The notes under the pieces are model-generated. The model was not told the DNA's origin. It did not search any database and was given only the letters and a program-made list of their open reading frames with translations. Made by a program: the position numbers and the translations under genes. Below are positions 50,130 to 60,197 of a DNA stretch of 64,000 bases, piece after piece. The DNA lies in assembly GCA_025459175.1 (NCBI GenBank), contig JALORC010000003.1:1-64000 (forward strand). Reading direction: 5' to 3'. How positions within the stretch are numbered: position 1 is the first letter of the stretch; the number at the start of each line of letters is the position of its first letter. This DNA is from Planctomycetota bacterium. GTDB taxonomy: Bacteria > Planctomycetota > UBA1135 > UBA2386.

Positions 50130-50193
50130 CACTCGCCCGATCGCCCGATCCCGGCGTTTCGCGCCACTCCGCAGCCGGCTTCGCGCCAACCTA
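50130..50193. repeat. Intergenic repeat copy B
   Basis: 'cggccagccgctcactcgcccgatcgcccgatcccggcgtttcgcgccactccgcagccggcttcgcg' similar to copy A. Confidence 0.4.
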
Positions 50194-50220
50194 GCAGCCG
50201 AGCTCGGCCGGCGCGGGCCA

Positions 50221-50320
50221 GTGGTCCTGCGCTGCAGGCCGGCCGGGGCCACGCAGAGAGTTCGAAACCGATTGTCTCTCACTCTCTGCGGCAAGCCGGA
50301 GCTCACTGCAGGAGGACCAC
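50221..50320. repeat. Long imperfect inverted repeat (hairpin) 3' of the secreted-protein gene
   Basis: GTGGTCCT...CTGCAG...GCAGAGAG versus CTCTCTGC...CTGCAG...AGGACCAC, arms of about 39-40 nt. Confidence 0.6.
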
Positions 50321-50360
50321 CTGCAGGCAGATCACGCCGGCAACATCACGCAGACCGATA

Positions 50361-52283
50361 TCACTGCAGACCGATCGTGTGCTTGATCGCGTTGCTGGAG
50401 CGCGTGATCAGGTTGCCGCCGGTCGGCAACACACCATCGAGCACGACGAACTGCGCGTAGATGTCGACGCCCAGCAGGCCGCTCGGGACCAGCAACGGCA
50501 CCGTGCCGGTCACCGAGGCTGGCGGCAGGATGAACGTCTCCCACAGGAGCGCGCCCGTCGTCGTACTGAGCACGCACCCAGGCGCAGTGATGCCCGGGAC
50601 CTGGAAGCCCGGCCGGGTCGCGCCGACGTCGAGCAGCTGCGCGCCGATCACACCCGCCACGTTGTTGGCGTTCCAACGCAGAGTCTGGCCGGCGAACATG
50701 CGACCCGAGTACTGCGCGCCACCGGCCACGGGCGTCGCCACGGCGGTCTGGCCCATGTTGTTGGCACCGGCCAACTCGACGCTGGTCGTGAACGGCACTT
50801 CGATCGAGAGGTCGCGGGACTGCGGATCGGCCGAACTCACGGTGCCGATGCGGCCGCGCGTGAACCCGACCAGGGCCGCCGACGTGCTGGCGCTGGCGTT
50901 GGCCATCGCCGGCAAGGTGCCGTAGCGGAACTCGACGATGCCGGTCGCCTCGAAGAACACGCACTGCAGCTGGTTGACCGAGTGACCGCCGACGCCCACG
51001 GCCGACACGACGTTGAAGGGCGCCACATCGAACCACGTCACATAGCAGATCTGGCTGCCGACGGGGCCCTCCGTCAACACGTGCAAGCCGGAGTTCGGGT
51101 TGGTGGCGACGTTCTCGGCCATGTCGAAGTCGAACCACAACGGCATCATGCGAGCCGTCAGACCCGCCGCCGACCCGAGCATCTCGGCCACGGTCGGCGT
51201 GAAGTCCGCGATGGTCGGCGCGCTGTCCAACCACACATAGCCGTTGGTGCACGGCTTGATCGTCGCCGTCGAGCCACCCGGGAAGTTGAAGGTCCAGCCG
51301 AGCGCGTGGCTGACCAGGCCGTCGTCGAGAGAGCCGCTGAACAGCGTGTTGGGGGCCGCATTGACCTTGCTGGCGTCGAACGGCGGCGCGCCGCCCACGA
51401 CGGTGTAGGTCGTCGGGGCCGAGACACTGTCCGGAATCAGCGTGAGCCCGGTCAGATCCGCCACCTGGCCATTCAGGAACGACTGGTAGAACGTCGACGG
51501 CGAACCGCCACAGGCAGCGCCGTAGAACTCATTGCGGGCCGGAATCAGCGCGGCGTAGCCGCCAGCGCCGGCGAACTCGAGGCCAACCACCGGTGGGGCC
51601 GCGGAGGTCGTGCCGGTCACCGCGCCAGGCGTCGCCGCGGTGACACCTTCGCCGCGGACCAGCGCCGCGCCGCCGCTGGTGTCCTGGATGGGCATCATGG
51701 CGCCAGCGAACGGCGGCAGCGTGCCCGCCGTCGGCATCGTGATGTCGATGAGGAGGTTGCGCTGCACGCTCGTCGGATCGAAGACGATCGAGGCGCCGAT
51801 CGCCGCGAGGTCGATTTCGATGCTGAAGTTGTTCGGCGTCGAGCCGGTGGACGGCAGCTCGGTCACCGTGGTCGTGCCGAGCGCCCCCATGGTCGTGGTC
51901 GCGGCCAGGCGGTTCGTCGCGAACGTGGTGCTCATGTTCGTGTTGTCCAGCGACGTCGAGCCGAGTTCGACGGTGACCCCGGTCCAGCTGTGACCGCCGG
52001 AGTTCTGCTCGCCATCCTCACCGCGGAACTTGAGCTTGGTGATCACGATGGGCCCGGTGATGCCGGCATTGCCCGTGAAGTGGCTGGCCTCGTAGATGAT
52101 CTGGAACCGGCCGCCAGCGCCACCCGTGGCGGGTGCGCGCCACCAGGTGGTCGCCCCGGCGCTGCCGAGCTGGGTCGCGGATTCCGTGAGGTGGTGGTTG
52201 TCCGGCAGCAGGAGCTGCCGCTGGGCCGGCAGCGCCAGAGCCGCGCTGAACAGAACGCCGAAGGAAACAGACGTGCGGATCAT
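50361..52283 (-). CDS. Secreted protein of unknown function with shared C-terminal domain
   Basis: Signal peptide; C-term 'LVPSGLLGVDIYAQFVVLDGVLPTGGNLITRSSNAIKHTIGLQ'. Confidence 0.8.
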   Translation of the reverse strand: MIRTSVSFGVLFSAALALPAQRQLLLPDNHHLTESATQLGSAGATTWWRAPATGGAGGRFQIIYEASHFTGNAGITGPIVITKLKFRGEDGEQNSGGHSWTGVTVELGSTSLDNTNMSTTFATNRLAATTTMGALGTTTVTELPSTGSTPNNFSIEIDLAAIGASIVFDPTSVQRNLLIDITMPTAGTLPPFAGAMMPIQDTSGGAALVRGEGVTAATPGAVTGTTSAAPPVVGLEFAGAGGYAALIPARNEFYGAACGGSPSTFYQSFLNGQVADLTGLTLIPDSVSAPTTYTVVGGAPPFDASKVNAAPNTLFSGSLDDGLVSHALGWTFNFPGGSTATIKPCTNGYVWLDSAPTIADFTPTVAEMLGSAAGLTARMMPLWFDFDMAENVATNPNSGLHVLTEGPVGSQICYVTWFDVAPFNVVSAVGVGGHSVNQLQCVFFEATGIVEFRYGTLPAMANASASTSAALVGFTRGRIGTVSSADPQSRDLSIEVPFTTSVELAGANNMGQTAVATPVAGGAQYSGRMFAGQTLRWNANNVAGVIGAQLLDVGATRPGFQVPGITAPGCVLSTTTGALLWETFILPPASVTGTVPLLVPSGLLGVDIYAQFVVLDGVLPTGGNLITRSSNAIKHTIGLQ

Positions 52284-53138
52284 GATGTGACGAGTTGTTG
52301 AGGGAATGGACCCGATGACCCGGCAACCGGCCGGACCAAAGGCATGTGCCGATTGCGTATCTCGGCTGCGCGAGCGAGCAAGCTACCTCTGGGTCGTCAT
52401 CGGACCACCCCCTCGAAGCGAATGCCGCGGGCCAGCTGGCGAATCAGGGCGAGCCGCCACACCGGTGATCTTCCCACCCCGGGAAAGGTGCCTCGTAAGT
52501 CGGCGTCCATGACGCACCACAGTACGCCGCGGAGCCTTGACGGCGCCCGCGGAAGATGCGCAAGGACGAGGCCCTGTGCGCACGAGCCAGAAATCCCACA
52601 GACTCAGGCGCGTCGACCTCTGGAAGTTCAGCGACAGACGACGGATGGGGCTCGCGGAACCACGATCCATCGCCTTGGATGGCTGTCGAGGATGCCGAGC
52701 CATCTGCATGCTGATGCTCTACACCGACTCGCCGTCATTTCCCTTCGGGGCCCCTCTTGCTCGCCTCGAACGAAGACTGCGAATGCCTGCTTGGAATCTC
52801 CTTCCCCTCGTTTCCCATCCAATCGCAACCGCAAGTAAACTGACACGCGAAAGAGCAACTCTTCGGTCGCGTCCGCATTCGGCGTAACCCAGCGCTGCTT
52901 CGGGCCGGATGGGCCGGCAGGACGATGTTCGAGCTCGACGCCGGCACCATGGCGCTGCATATGCTGCCCGAACGCCTGCAGTCGACAACGGCGCCCAATG
53001 AGGTGCTGCCCGCAGGCGGCTGGGCACACTATGCTCCTTGTGGATCCCCCTCGGCACCGCCGAGGCTTGCGTCGGGGCAACCACGACCGTGGAGCTCCGC
53101 CTCCCGACCGACTGGGACCGCTGAACCGGGAATAGCTC

Positions 53139-54638
53139 ATGAATACGACCAACCTCGCCTGTGCCCTCGTGCTCTGGTGCTCTCCCCTGCTCGCCCAAGT
53201 CGCCAACGATGAATGCGTCGGCGCCATCCCGGTCGGGAACGGCGTGTTCGGCCCCTTCGACAACTTCGGCGCCACCACCTCGGCACCAGCCTGGCCCATC
53301 CCGGCGAGCCAGGACGTGTGGTTCTCCTACTCGGCCGGCACGACCGGCCTGCTGACCGTCGACACCTGCGGCTCGGGGCTCGACACCGTCATCCAAGTGT
53401 TCGACGGCTACTGCGGTGCCTTGACGTCGCTGGGATTCAACGACGACGGCTGCCCCTCCGGAGCGGGCAGCCGCGTCACGGTCTCGGTGGCACCCGGTCC
53501 CTGTTGGATCCGCGTCGGCGGCTTCGGCACCGGCCCCGCCAGTTCTGGCTCGTTCAACCTCGCTGTCAGCGGGCCACTCGGTTTCGGCGCCATGGCGACC
53601 AACACGATGCTGGGGCGCGGCTGTGGCGACGTCGATGCGTCGGTCTACGAACCCTACCTCGCCGCTGGCTTCGACCTGAACAACACGACGCTGCGCTGGC
53701 AACCCGGTGCTGGCAACTACCGGTTCGAGGTCATCGCCGGTGCCAACATCGTGCCGCCGACCGCAGCCGCGACGACGGTGGCGGGTTCGCCGACCAATCA
53801 ACAGCAGTTCGTGCTGCCCACGCCGCTGCCGACGCCGTTCGGCCCGGTGACCACGCTCAACGTGACCACGTTCGGTCAACTCGAACTCGGCACCGCGGCG
53901 CTGCCCGCGGCCTCCGACCAGCCGTCGCCGGCCGCGCTGCTCGCGTGGCCGCGTGCCGTGTTCGCCTGCTGGCACGACTGGAACCCCGCCCTGCCGGGCA
54001 GCGGCCCGGTCACCTTCGAGGTCCTCGGCGGCGTTGCCTACGCGACCTGGAACGGCGTCATGCCACTGCAGCCCTTGGCCTGGGCGCCCAGCACCTTCCA
54101 GTTCCAGCTGGACCTCGCGACCGGCGAGGTGCGACTGGTGCTCGCGTCGCTGGCGTTGAGCACCCATCCCGGGATGGTGCCGCTGGTCGTCGGCTTCTCT
54201 CCCGCCGGACCCGACGCCGACCCCGGGGCAACCGATCTGTCGGCCTGGACCGGATCGCTGCAGCTCGGGCCGGATCGGCCAGGCCTCGTGCTGGTCGCGG
54301 CCAATCGCCCCGTGGTGGGCACGACGTGGAGCCTGCAGGCGAATCAGCTGCCGGCCAGCGGCGTCCTCGGTGTCCAGGTGTTCGGACTCGGCGACCCTGG
54401 CTTCGACGATCTCACGGCCCTTGGTTTGCCGCGCTGCGGCCTGCGCGCCACGCTCGACGCGGTGGTGTCGTGGCCGGCGAGCGGCCCGACCCAAGCCGCT
54501 TCGCTGCCGATCCCCAACACGCTGACGATCCTCGGCCTCGATGTGTTCACGACGGCGGCCCTGTGGACGGTGCCGGCGGAGAACCCGTTCGGCGCGTTCA
54601 CGACCAATGGGCTGCGCGGGCGCGTGGGCAGTTTCTGA
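53139..54638 (+). CDS. Secreted protein with shared C-terminal domain
   Basis: Signal peptide 'MNTTNLACALVLWCSPLLAQ'; 'DVWFSYSAGTTGLLTVDTCGSGLDTVIQVFDGYC'; C-term 'LPIPNTLTILGLDVFTTAALWTVPAENPFGAFTTNGLRGRVGSF'. Confidence 0.85.
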   Translation: MNTTNLACALVLWCSPLLAQVANDECVGAIPVGNGVFGPFDNFGATTSAPAWPIPASQDVWFSYSAGTTGLLTVDTCGSGLDTVIQVFDGYCGALTSLGFNDDGCPSGAGSRVTVSVAPGPCWIRVGGFGTGPASSGSFNLAVSGPLGFGAMATNTMLGRGCGDVDASVYEPYLAAGFDLNNTTLRWQPGAGNYRFEVIAGANIVPPTAAATTVAGSPTNQQQFVLPTPLPTPFGPVTTLNVTTFGQLELGTAALPAASDQPSPAALLAWPRAVFACWHDWNPALPGSGPVTFEVLGGVAYATWNGVMPLQPLAWAPSTFQFQLDLATGEVRLVLASLALSTHPGMVPLVVGFSPAGPDADPGATDLSAWTGSLQLGPDRPGLVLVAANRPVVGTTWSLQANQLPASGVLGVQVFGLGDPGFDDLTALGLPRCGLRATLDAVVSWPASGPTQAASLPIPNTLTILGLDVFTTAALWTVPAENPFGAFTTNGLRGRVGSF

Positions 54639-54854
54639 GCCACCCACGTCGAGTTCGGGTGATCTCGCGACGGACATCGGGCGCTGGCTGCCGGCCGTTT
54701 CCGCCAGACGCCATCGAGCATGCCAATGCGACCGGCCGCTGCACCGCCGCTTCGCTTTCACAGTGGTTTGTCCGAGCACGAGACCACTAAGCGTCTTCCA
54801 CGCGGCAGCGTCAAACCGCCAGCCCGTCGCGCTCCCTCGTGAACAGGTGCCGTT

Positions 54855-55754
54855 CTATGGATTCGGCGGCGCCGTGGTCCGAGCGGAGCGAATGCGGCGG
54901 CAGTGCGACGACCAGTGAGACGCTGGATCCGTGCCCCGCCAGTGGCGGTGCAGGAACCACACAGAACCTACCGCGGCGAGCGTGCACACGGTGAGGATCG
55001 CCACCATGGGGGCTACCCCCCCGTAGGACTCGACCAGCGGAGGCTGCTCCCGAACCGCCTCCGCCGTGTCCCAGCACAGACGCAGCATGAACCCGGTGCC
55101 GTTCGCCGCCATGTGGATCAGGACACAGGCGAGCAGGCTCCGGGAGCGGTAGTAGACCCAGCCGGCGAATGCACCGAGGATCGTGCCCGTCACGAACTGG
55201 ATCGAGTTCATGTGGATGATGCCGAAAAGGAGACTCGAGACGAGGATCGCCGTGCGCGCCGAGTAACCGCGCAGCAGCCCGTCGAGGATCACGCCGCGGA
55301 AGTGCACCTCCTCCAGCACCGGGGCCGCGACCACGAACACCAGCAGGCTCGCGACCCCCGTTTGCCCGGCCAGCTCGGCGAGCTGTTCTGCGGACTCCTC
55401 GGACATCGGTAGCAACGAAGCGACCGGGGCGACGACGCCGAGCAAGAGGCCGACGCTGCCCAACGCGAGTGGTAGCCAGGTCGACACGGGCGGAACTCGC
55501 AGGTCGAAGGACGAGCACTCGAGCGGAAGCCGGCGGATCTTGCAGGCGATCACCACTGCGAGGCCCATGCCGAGCGAGTAATAGATGAGCAGAGTGGCTT
55601 CCCGCCCGAGCATGGGCTTCAAGAGCAAGGCGAGGGCGCTGACGATCATGGCCGCGACTGCGCCCAGAACCGCGACGATGCTCTGCGCAATCGTCATCGG
55701 CGGCAGGGGGAGCTCTACAGATGGGTCGCTGGCCGTGGGCTCCATCGTGGGCAT
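54855..55754 (-). CDS. CPBP family intramembrane (Abi-type) metalloprotease
   Basis: 'PVLEEVHFRGVILDGLL', 'SSLLFGIIHMNSIQFVTG', 'CVLIHMAANG'. Confidence 0.9.
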   Translation of the reverse strand: MPTMEPTASDPSVELPLPPMTIAQSIVAVLGAVAAMIVSALALLLKPMLGREATLLIYYSLGMGLAVVIACKIRRLPLECSSFDLRVPPVSTWLPLALGSVGLLLGVVAPVASLLPMSEESAEQLAELAGQTGVASLLVFVVAAPVLEEVHFRGVILDGLLRGYSARTAILVSSLLFGIIHMNSIQFVTGTILGAFAGWVYYRSRSLLACVLIHMAANGTGFMLRLCWDTAEAVREQPPLVESYGGVAPMVAILTVCTLAAVGSVWFLHRHWRGTDPASHWSSHCRRIRSARTTAPPNP

Positions 55755-55966
55755 CGGAGTCGGGTAGTTCGTCCGGCTGGGTAGTGTAGTGTTCCGCCAG
55801 ACCTGGGCCACGGTGCGTCCCGACGAACGACCGCGACCGAAGTGCGAAGGAAGAAGCCGGTGGTGATCGCCAGCGGTTGTCCGTTGCCAGCACCTTGTCA
55901 CGACGGCATTCGCCTGTCCCCGTCCGCTGCTCCGACCAAGACCTGTCCGTCCCTGCGCCTGTCACC

Positions 55967-57328
55967 ATGCAAGCACGTTCCCTGGCTGCGGTTGTCGTCG
56001 TCACCACCCTGCTGTCGTCCGCGGTCGCTCAGGTCCGCTGGACCCCGCGCTTCGAGGAGGCCATGCAGTTGGCCAGGGCCGAATCCAAGGTGGTCCTGCT
56101 CGCCTTCAACCTCGCCGGGGAGCGAGCCAACGACGAGTTGGTCGCGGATCACTACAAGGACCCGGTCCTGGGCAAGCTGTCGCAGTTCACCGTCAACGTG
56201 TTCTGCTCGATCGCGACCGAGCCACGGGTGCCCGGGGTCACGGCCCAACAGCAGCAGTCCGCCGAGCAGCAGGCGCGGCTGCAGGTGCTGAAGATCGGCC
56301 CGGGCGAGGACGTCATCGCGCCACAGCATGTGTTCGTCGGTCCGGACGGCGCGGTGTTGAGTGCGGTTTCGTACCGCATCACCAAGGGGGAGCTGGAGTG
56401 GGCCTGGGTGGACGCGATCAGGAAGGTCGATCCCGGGTTCCAGTGGGAACTGAGCAACAGCGCCCGCGCCCCGGGTCGACTCAGTTTCGGTGCCGTCGAA
56501 CGTGGTCAGAACGGCAAGCCGCCGACCAAGGAAGAGGTGGTAGAGGCGCTCAAGGAGGTCCGGAAGTCCCGCATGGCAGCGATGCGCAACCTGGCCGAGA
56601 TCGAGTTGCTGATGAAGAGCGATCAACCCGAGGCGATCGGCTTCGTCGACTCCACGCTGAACGGCCTGCAGGCGAACTGGGTCGCCGGCGCTCTCGACAC
56701 GATGGGCATGATATCGCCGAAGGCCTACCACACCGTGATCGGCGGCCATCTGTCGCACCGCGACGAGTCCGTTCGTCTCGCCGCTGCCGGCGCACTCGAG
56801 CGCCTGGCCGAACCGAAGGCCTGGGCGGCGCTGGCCAAACAGTACAAGCTGGAGAAGGCCGACAAGGTGCGCGGTCGTCTGCTGCGGGCGATGGCGAGTT
56901 GTGGTCCGACGCAGAAGGAGACTCTCACCCAGATCGACAAGGTGATGGCGAAGGAACCCGATGCGGGAATGCGCTCGCAGGCGTTGCTGGCGCTGGCCCA
57001 GGTCGACGACAAGCCGAAAGTCCACGAGGGGCTGCGTGCCGCGCTGCGCGATCCGTCGGCCAAGGTGCGGTCGACAGCGGCGTTCGTGCTCGCCTCGCGG
57101 CGTGACGCGGAGTTCGCGCTGACGCTCGAAGAGGCCGCTGCGCGCGAAGAGGAGCTGGAGACCAAGGCATGGCTCGAAGCTGCGGCCAAGGTGGTGCGCG
57201 GCGGCGATGGTGCGGCGTTCAAGAACTTCCTGCAACAGGTGCTCGGCGAGGTGGTGCCGCGTGCGGGTCTCGGGGGACTCGGCGGGCGGGGGGCTGGCGC
57301 CGGCGGTGGTCGAGGTGGCGGCGGCTGA
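55967..57328 (+). CDS. Secreted thioredoxin-like/HEAT-repeat protein
   Basis: Signal peptide; N-term 'EEAMQLARAESKVVLLAFNL'; HEAT-like alpha repeats; Gly-rich end. Confidence 0.65.
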   Translation: MQARSLAAVVVVTTLLSSAVAQVRWTPRFEEAMQLARAESKVVLLAFNLAGERANDELVADHYKDPVLGKLSQFTVNVFCSIATEPRVPGVTAQQQQSAEQQARLQVLKIGPGEDVIAPQHVFVGPDGAVLSAVSYRITKGELEWAWVDAIRKVDPGFQWELSNSARAPGRLSFGAVERGQNGKPPTKEEVVEALKEVRKSRMAAMRNLAEIELLMKSDQPEAIGFVDSTLNGLQANWVAGALDTMGMISPKAYHTVIGGHLSHRDESVRLAAAGALERLAEPKAWAALAKQYKLEKADKVRGRLLRAMASCGPTQKETLTQIDKVMAKEPDAGMRSQALLALAQVDDKPKVHEGLRAALRDPSAKVRSTAAFVLASRRDAEFALTLEEAAAREEELETKAWLEAAAKVVRGGDGAAFKNFLQQVLGEVVPRAGLGGLGGRGAGAGGGRGGGG

Positions 57329-57481
57329 GTCGCTGCGAGCGAATCCTGATGCAGCCGCGCTGCGTGCTCCGATGGCCGTACCGTCGCGCCAGCGCGTCTT
57401 CAGGGCATACCCGATCCGTCGATCAGCCGATCAGCCAGGGGGTCTGATGCTGGTGCGGCCGGGCCGCTACCATGGGCGACC

Positions 57482-59674
57482 ATGCCTCGACTCACACTCG
57501 TGCTGGTGCTGTGCGCCTTCGGGCCACTGCGCTCGCAACAGCTCAACTGGACTCCAGGCACGGCCGTCGAACCGTTCGGCACGCCCAATCTCGCGTTCGA
57601 CGAACGTCGCAATCGCGCGGTGCTGGTGATGGACGACCAGACCTGGGAGTTCGATGGTGCGGCGTGGATACGGGCCGCTGCGACCCACGCCCCCGGCAAC
57701 CGCACGTTACCAGGGCTGACCTACGACCGCACAGGCGGCGTCACGTGGCTGTTCGGCGGCCTGCTCTCCGGTGCCGCGCAGAACGATCTGTGGACATGGG
57801 ACGGCGCGGCCTGGACCGCAGTCGCGGCGCCAGCGGCGCCGCGCCCCGCACCTCGTTACGACACGGCGATCGCGCACGACACGGCCCGCAACCGGCTCGT
57901 GGTGTACGGCGGTCGCACCCCGACGGGCTTGTCGAGCGAAACCTGGGAGTTCGATGGCGCGGCGTGGTCGCTGGCAACGCCCACGATCTCGCCGACGGCG
58001 CGACTCGGCCACGAACTCGTCTACGACCAACTCCGGGGGGTCACCGTGCTGTTCGGCGGCCTCGACTCCTCGCTGGCAACCCCGCTGGCGGAGACGTGGG
58101 AGTGGAACGGCACCAACTGGTCGCTGCGCAACTTGCCGCAGAACCCGTCTCCGCGCTACGCCGCCGGTCTCGCCTACGACCGCGCCCAGGCGCGCGTGTT
58201 GCTGCACGGCGGTCGCATCAGCACGAGCGTCACGGGCTACGTGACCGACACCTGGGCCTATGACGGCGCGACGTGGACGGCGCTGCCGACCGGCGGCACG
58301 GTTCCACCCATCGAGGTGCCGGTGCGACTCTGCTTCGATCCCGCGCGCGGCGAAGCGGTCACCGTCCGCAGCAGAGCCGGCAGCTTGCAGACGTGGGCGT
58401 ACGACGGTTCCACCTGGCGTTCCGTGCTGTCGAACCCGCAGCCGGGAGCACGCGACTTCAACACCTGCACCTACGATCCGGCGCGTGGCGTCGGCGTGAT
58501 GTTCGGAGGTGGCGCCGGCACAGGCATCTCCTTCAACGACACCTACGACTACCGCGGCGGTGTCTGGCGCCGCATCCCCACCGCTGCGTGGCCTCCCGGG
58601 CAGGAGCCACTGGCCTACGACCCGGTGAACGCGTCAGTGCTCATGTGGTTGGGCAACGCGGTGTGGCTGTTCGACGGCAACGCATGGACCTCACGGCAGC
58701 CGGCGGTGGTGCCGCCGTGGCGGGGTGGCTATGCGATGGCCACCGACCTCGCGCGTTCCCGCATCGTGCTGTTCGGCGGCGCCAACTTCTTCGGGACGAT
58801 CAGCGGCGAAACCTGGGAGTGGGACGGCACCGTGTGGAGCCTGCGGCAGCCAGCGACAGCCCCGGCACCGCGCATATGGGCCGGCATGACCTACGATTCG
58901 CTGCGTCAGCGCATCGTGCTCTACGGTGGCAGTACTTCGACCCCGACGGAGACCGCTGCCAGTGACCACTGGGAATGGGACGGCACCACGTGGTTGCAGC
59001 GGAGTCCGGCAGCAGCACCGGGCGATCGCATAGCGCCCGGCCTGGTCTTCGACGCGCAGCGCGGCGTCGTGCTGATGCATGGTGGCTCCTACTTGGTGTT
59101 CGGCTTCCGGATGCCTCGCAACGACACCTGGCAATGGAACGGTGTGGCTTGGACGATGCTTCCGGTTGCGTCGCCGCCGCCGACGCGCCGACACATCCCA
59201 CTGTTCTACGACGCGGGCCTCGGACGCACGGTGCTGTTCAGCGGCGACCTGCGCAACGACGAATGGCTGCTGGGGCCGGTCTCGGCAGTGGCGGTGGCGA
59301 GCTACGGCACCGGCTGCCCGGGCACGTTCGGGGTGCCACACCTGCGCGGGCGTGGGCTGCCAGTTCCGGGCAACCGGTGGTTCGGCCTGCAGGTGTCGGC
59401 GATGGCACCCAACGCATTCACGGTAGTCGGCCTCGCCAGCAGCCCGCGGAACGCACCCATCGGCGGCGGTTGCACTCTGCTGATCGACGCACCGACGCTG
59501 CTGTGGGGCCTCGCCGATGCCCGCGGTCAGCTCGAGTTCAACCTACCGCTCCCGAACGTGCCGGCGCTGCTGGGCGGCACCTTGTTCGCGCAGATCGCCG
59601 GGCTCGACCCCGCCGGTGCGTTCGGCGGCGTGCTGGCCGTCAGCCCCGGGCTGCGCATCGACATCGACCGCTGA
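57482..59674 (+). CDS. Secreted kelch-like protein with shared C-terminal domain
   Basis: About 11 'TWEFDGAAW/HWEWDGTTW' motifs; 'SYGTGCPGTFGVPHLRGRGLPVPGNRWFGLQV...LPLPNVPALLGGTLFAQIAGLDPAGAFGGVLAVSPGLRIDIDR'. Confidence 0.9.
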   Translation: MPRLTLVLVLCAFGPLRSQQLNWTPGTAVEPFGTPNLAFDERRNRAVLVMDDQTWEFDGAAWIRAAATHAPGNRTLPGLTYDRTGGVTWLFGGLLSGAAQNDLWTWDGAAWTAVAAPAAPRPAPRYDTAIAHDTARNRLVVYGGRTPTGLSSETWEFDGAAWSLATPTISPTARLGHELVYDQLRGVTVLFGGLDSSLATPLAETWEWNGTNWSLRNLPQNPSPRYAAGLAYDRAQARVLLHGGRISTSVTGYVTDTWAYDGATWTALPTGGTVPPIEVPVRLCFDPARGEAVTVRSRAGSLQTWAYDGSTWRSVLSNPQPGARDFNTCTYDPARGVGVMFGGGAGTGISFNDTYDYRGGVWRRIPTAAWPPGQEPLAYDPVNASVLMWLGNAVWLFDGNAWTSRQPAVVPPWRGGYAMATDLARSRIVLFGGANFFGTISGETWEWDGTVWSLRQPATAPAPRIWAGMTYDSLRQRIVLYGGSTSTPTETAASDHWEWDGTTWLQRSPAAAPGDRIAPGLVFDAQRGVVLMHGGSYLVFGFRMPRNDTWQWNGVAWTMLPVASPPPTRRHIPLFYDAGLGRTVLFSGDLRNDEWLLGPVSAVAVASYGTGCPGTFGVPHLRGRGLPVPGNRWFGLQVSAMAPNAFTVVGLASSPRNAPIGGGCTLLIDAPTLLWGLADARGQLEFNLPLPNVPALLGGTLFAQIAGLDPAGAFGGVLAVSPGLRIDIDR

Positions 59675-59753
59675 AGGTCGCGGTCGCGGTCGCGCGCGCA
59701 CACGCGACCACGCCCATCGACTGGCACGCATCGCCATCCAGGCAGGCCGTCAC

Positions 59754-60065
59754 TCAGACGTTCCCCAGACGCCATTCCAGGCCATTGCTGAGGATGACGC
59801 CGATGGGGTTCGCGCCGGGCGCTACCGCCCACGCCTGCAGGTACAGGCTTTAGCCGAGTGCCACCGTCAAGTTGGGCAGCGCCAGTTCATATTGCAGCCC
59901 GCCAGCGCCGACCGGAGTGGTGCCGAAGCCAGCGCCGAGATCTGCTGAATGCAGCAGATCGCAGCCGGGCATCCCGATCGGGGCGAGCGACACCGGGATC
60001 GGGGCGCCATTGAAGTTCGCGCGGCTCCAGCCCAGCGCCACGAAGAGGCAACGGACTGTGGGCAT
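59754..60065 (-). pseudogene. Decayed C-terminal-domain cassette with internal stop
   Basis: 'NGAPIPVSLAPIGMPGCDLLHSADLGAGFGTTPVGAGGLQYELALPNLTVALG*SLYLQAWAVAPGANPIGVILSNGLEWRLGNV*'; in-frame TAA at 59850-59852; no passenger domain. Confidence 0.75.
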
Positions 60066-60197
60066 GATCGGGTTTCCGAATTTCGTCCGCGCAGGCCCAC
60101 AATAGCAGGAGTTGGCCGATGGAGGCTCCGGGAATGGTGCGCGAGGGTGCCGGGCGGGGCGCCGCGCCGCAGGTCGATCGCAGCTGGTTGCCGCCAG

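Noticed and set aside
49908-52301. 797-aa plus-strand ORF
   Set aside because: Antisense of the secreted protein 50361-52283.
52300-53130. Short ORFs in the ~850-bp gap between two secreted-protein genes
   Set aside because: Overlapping frames on both strands with no motif or consistent start; treated as non-coding.
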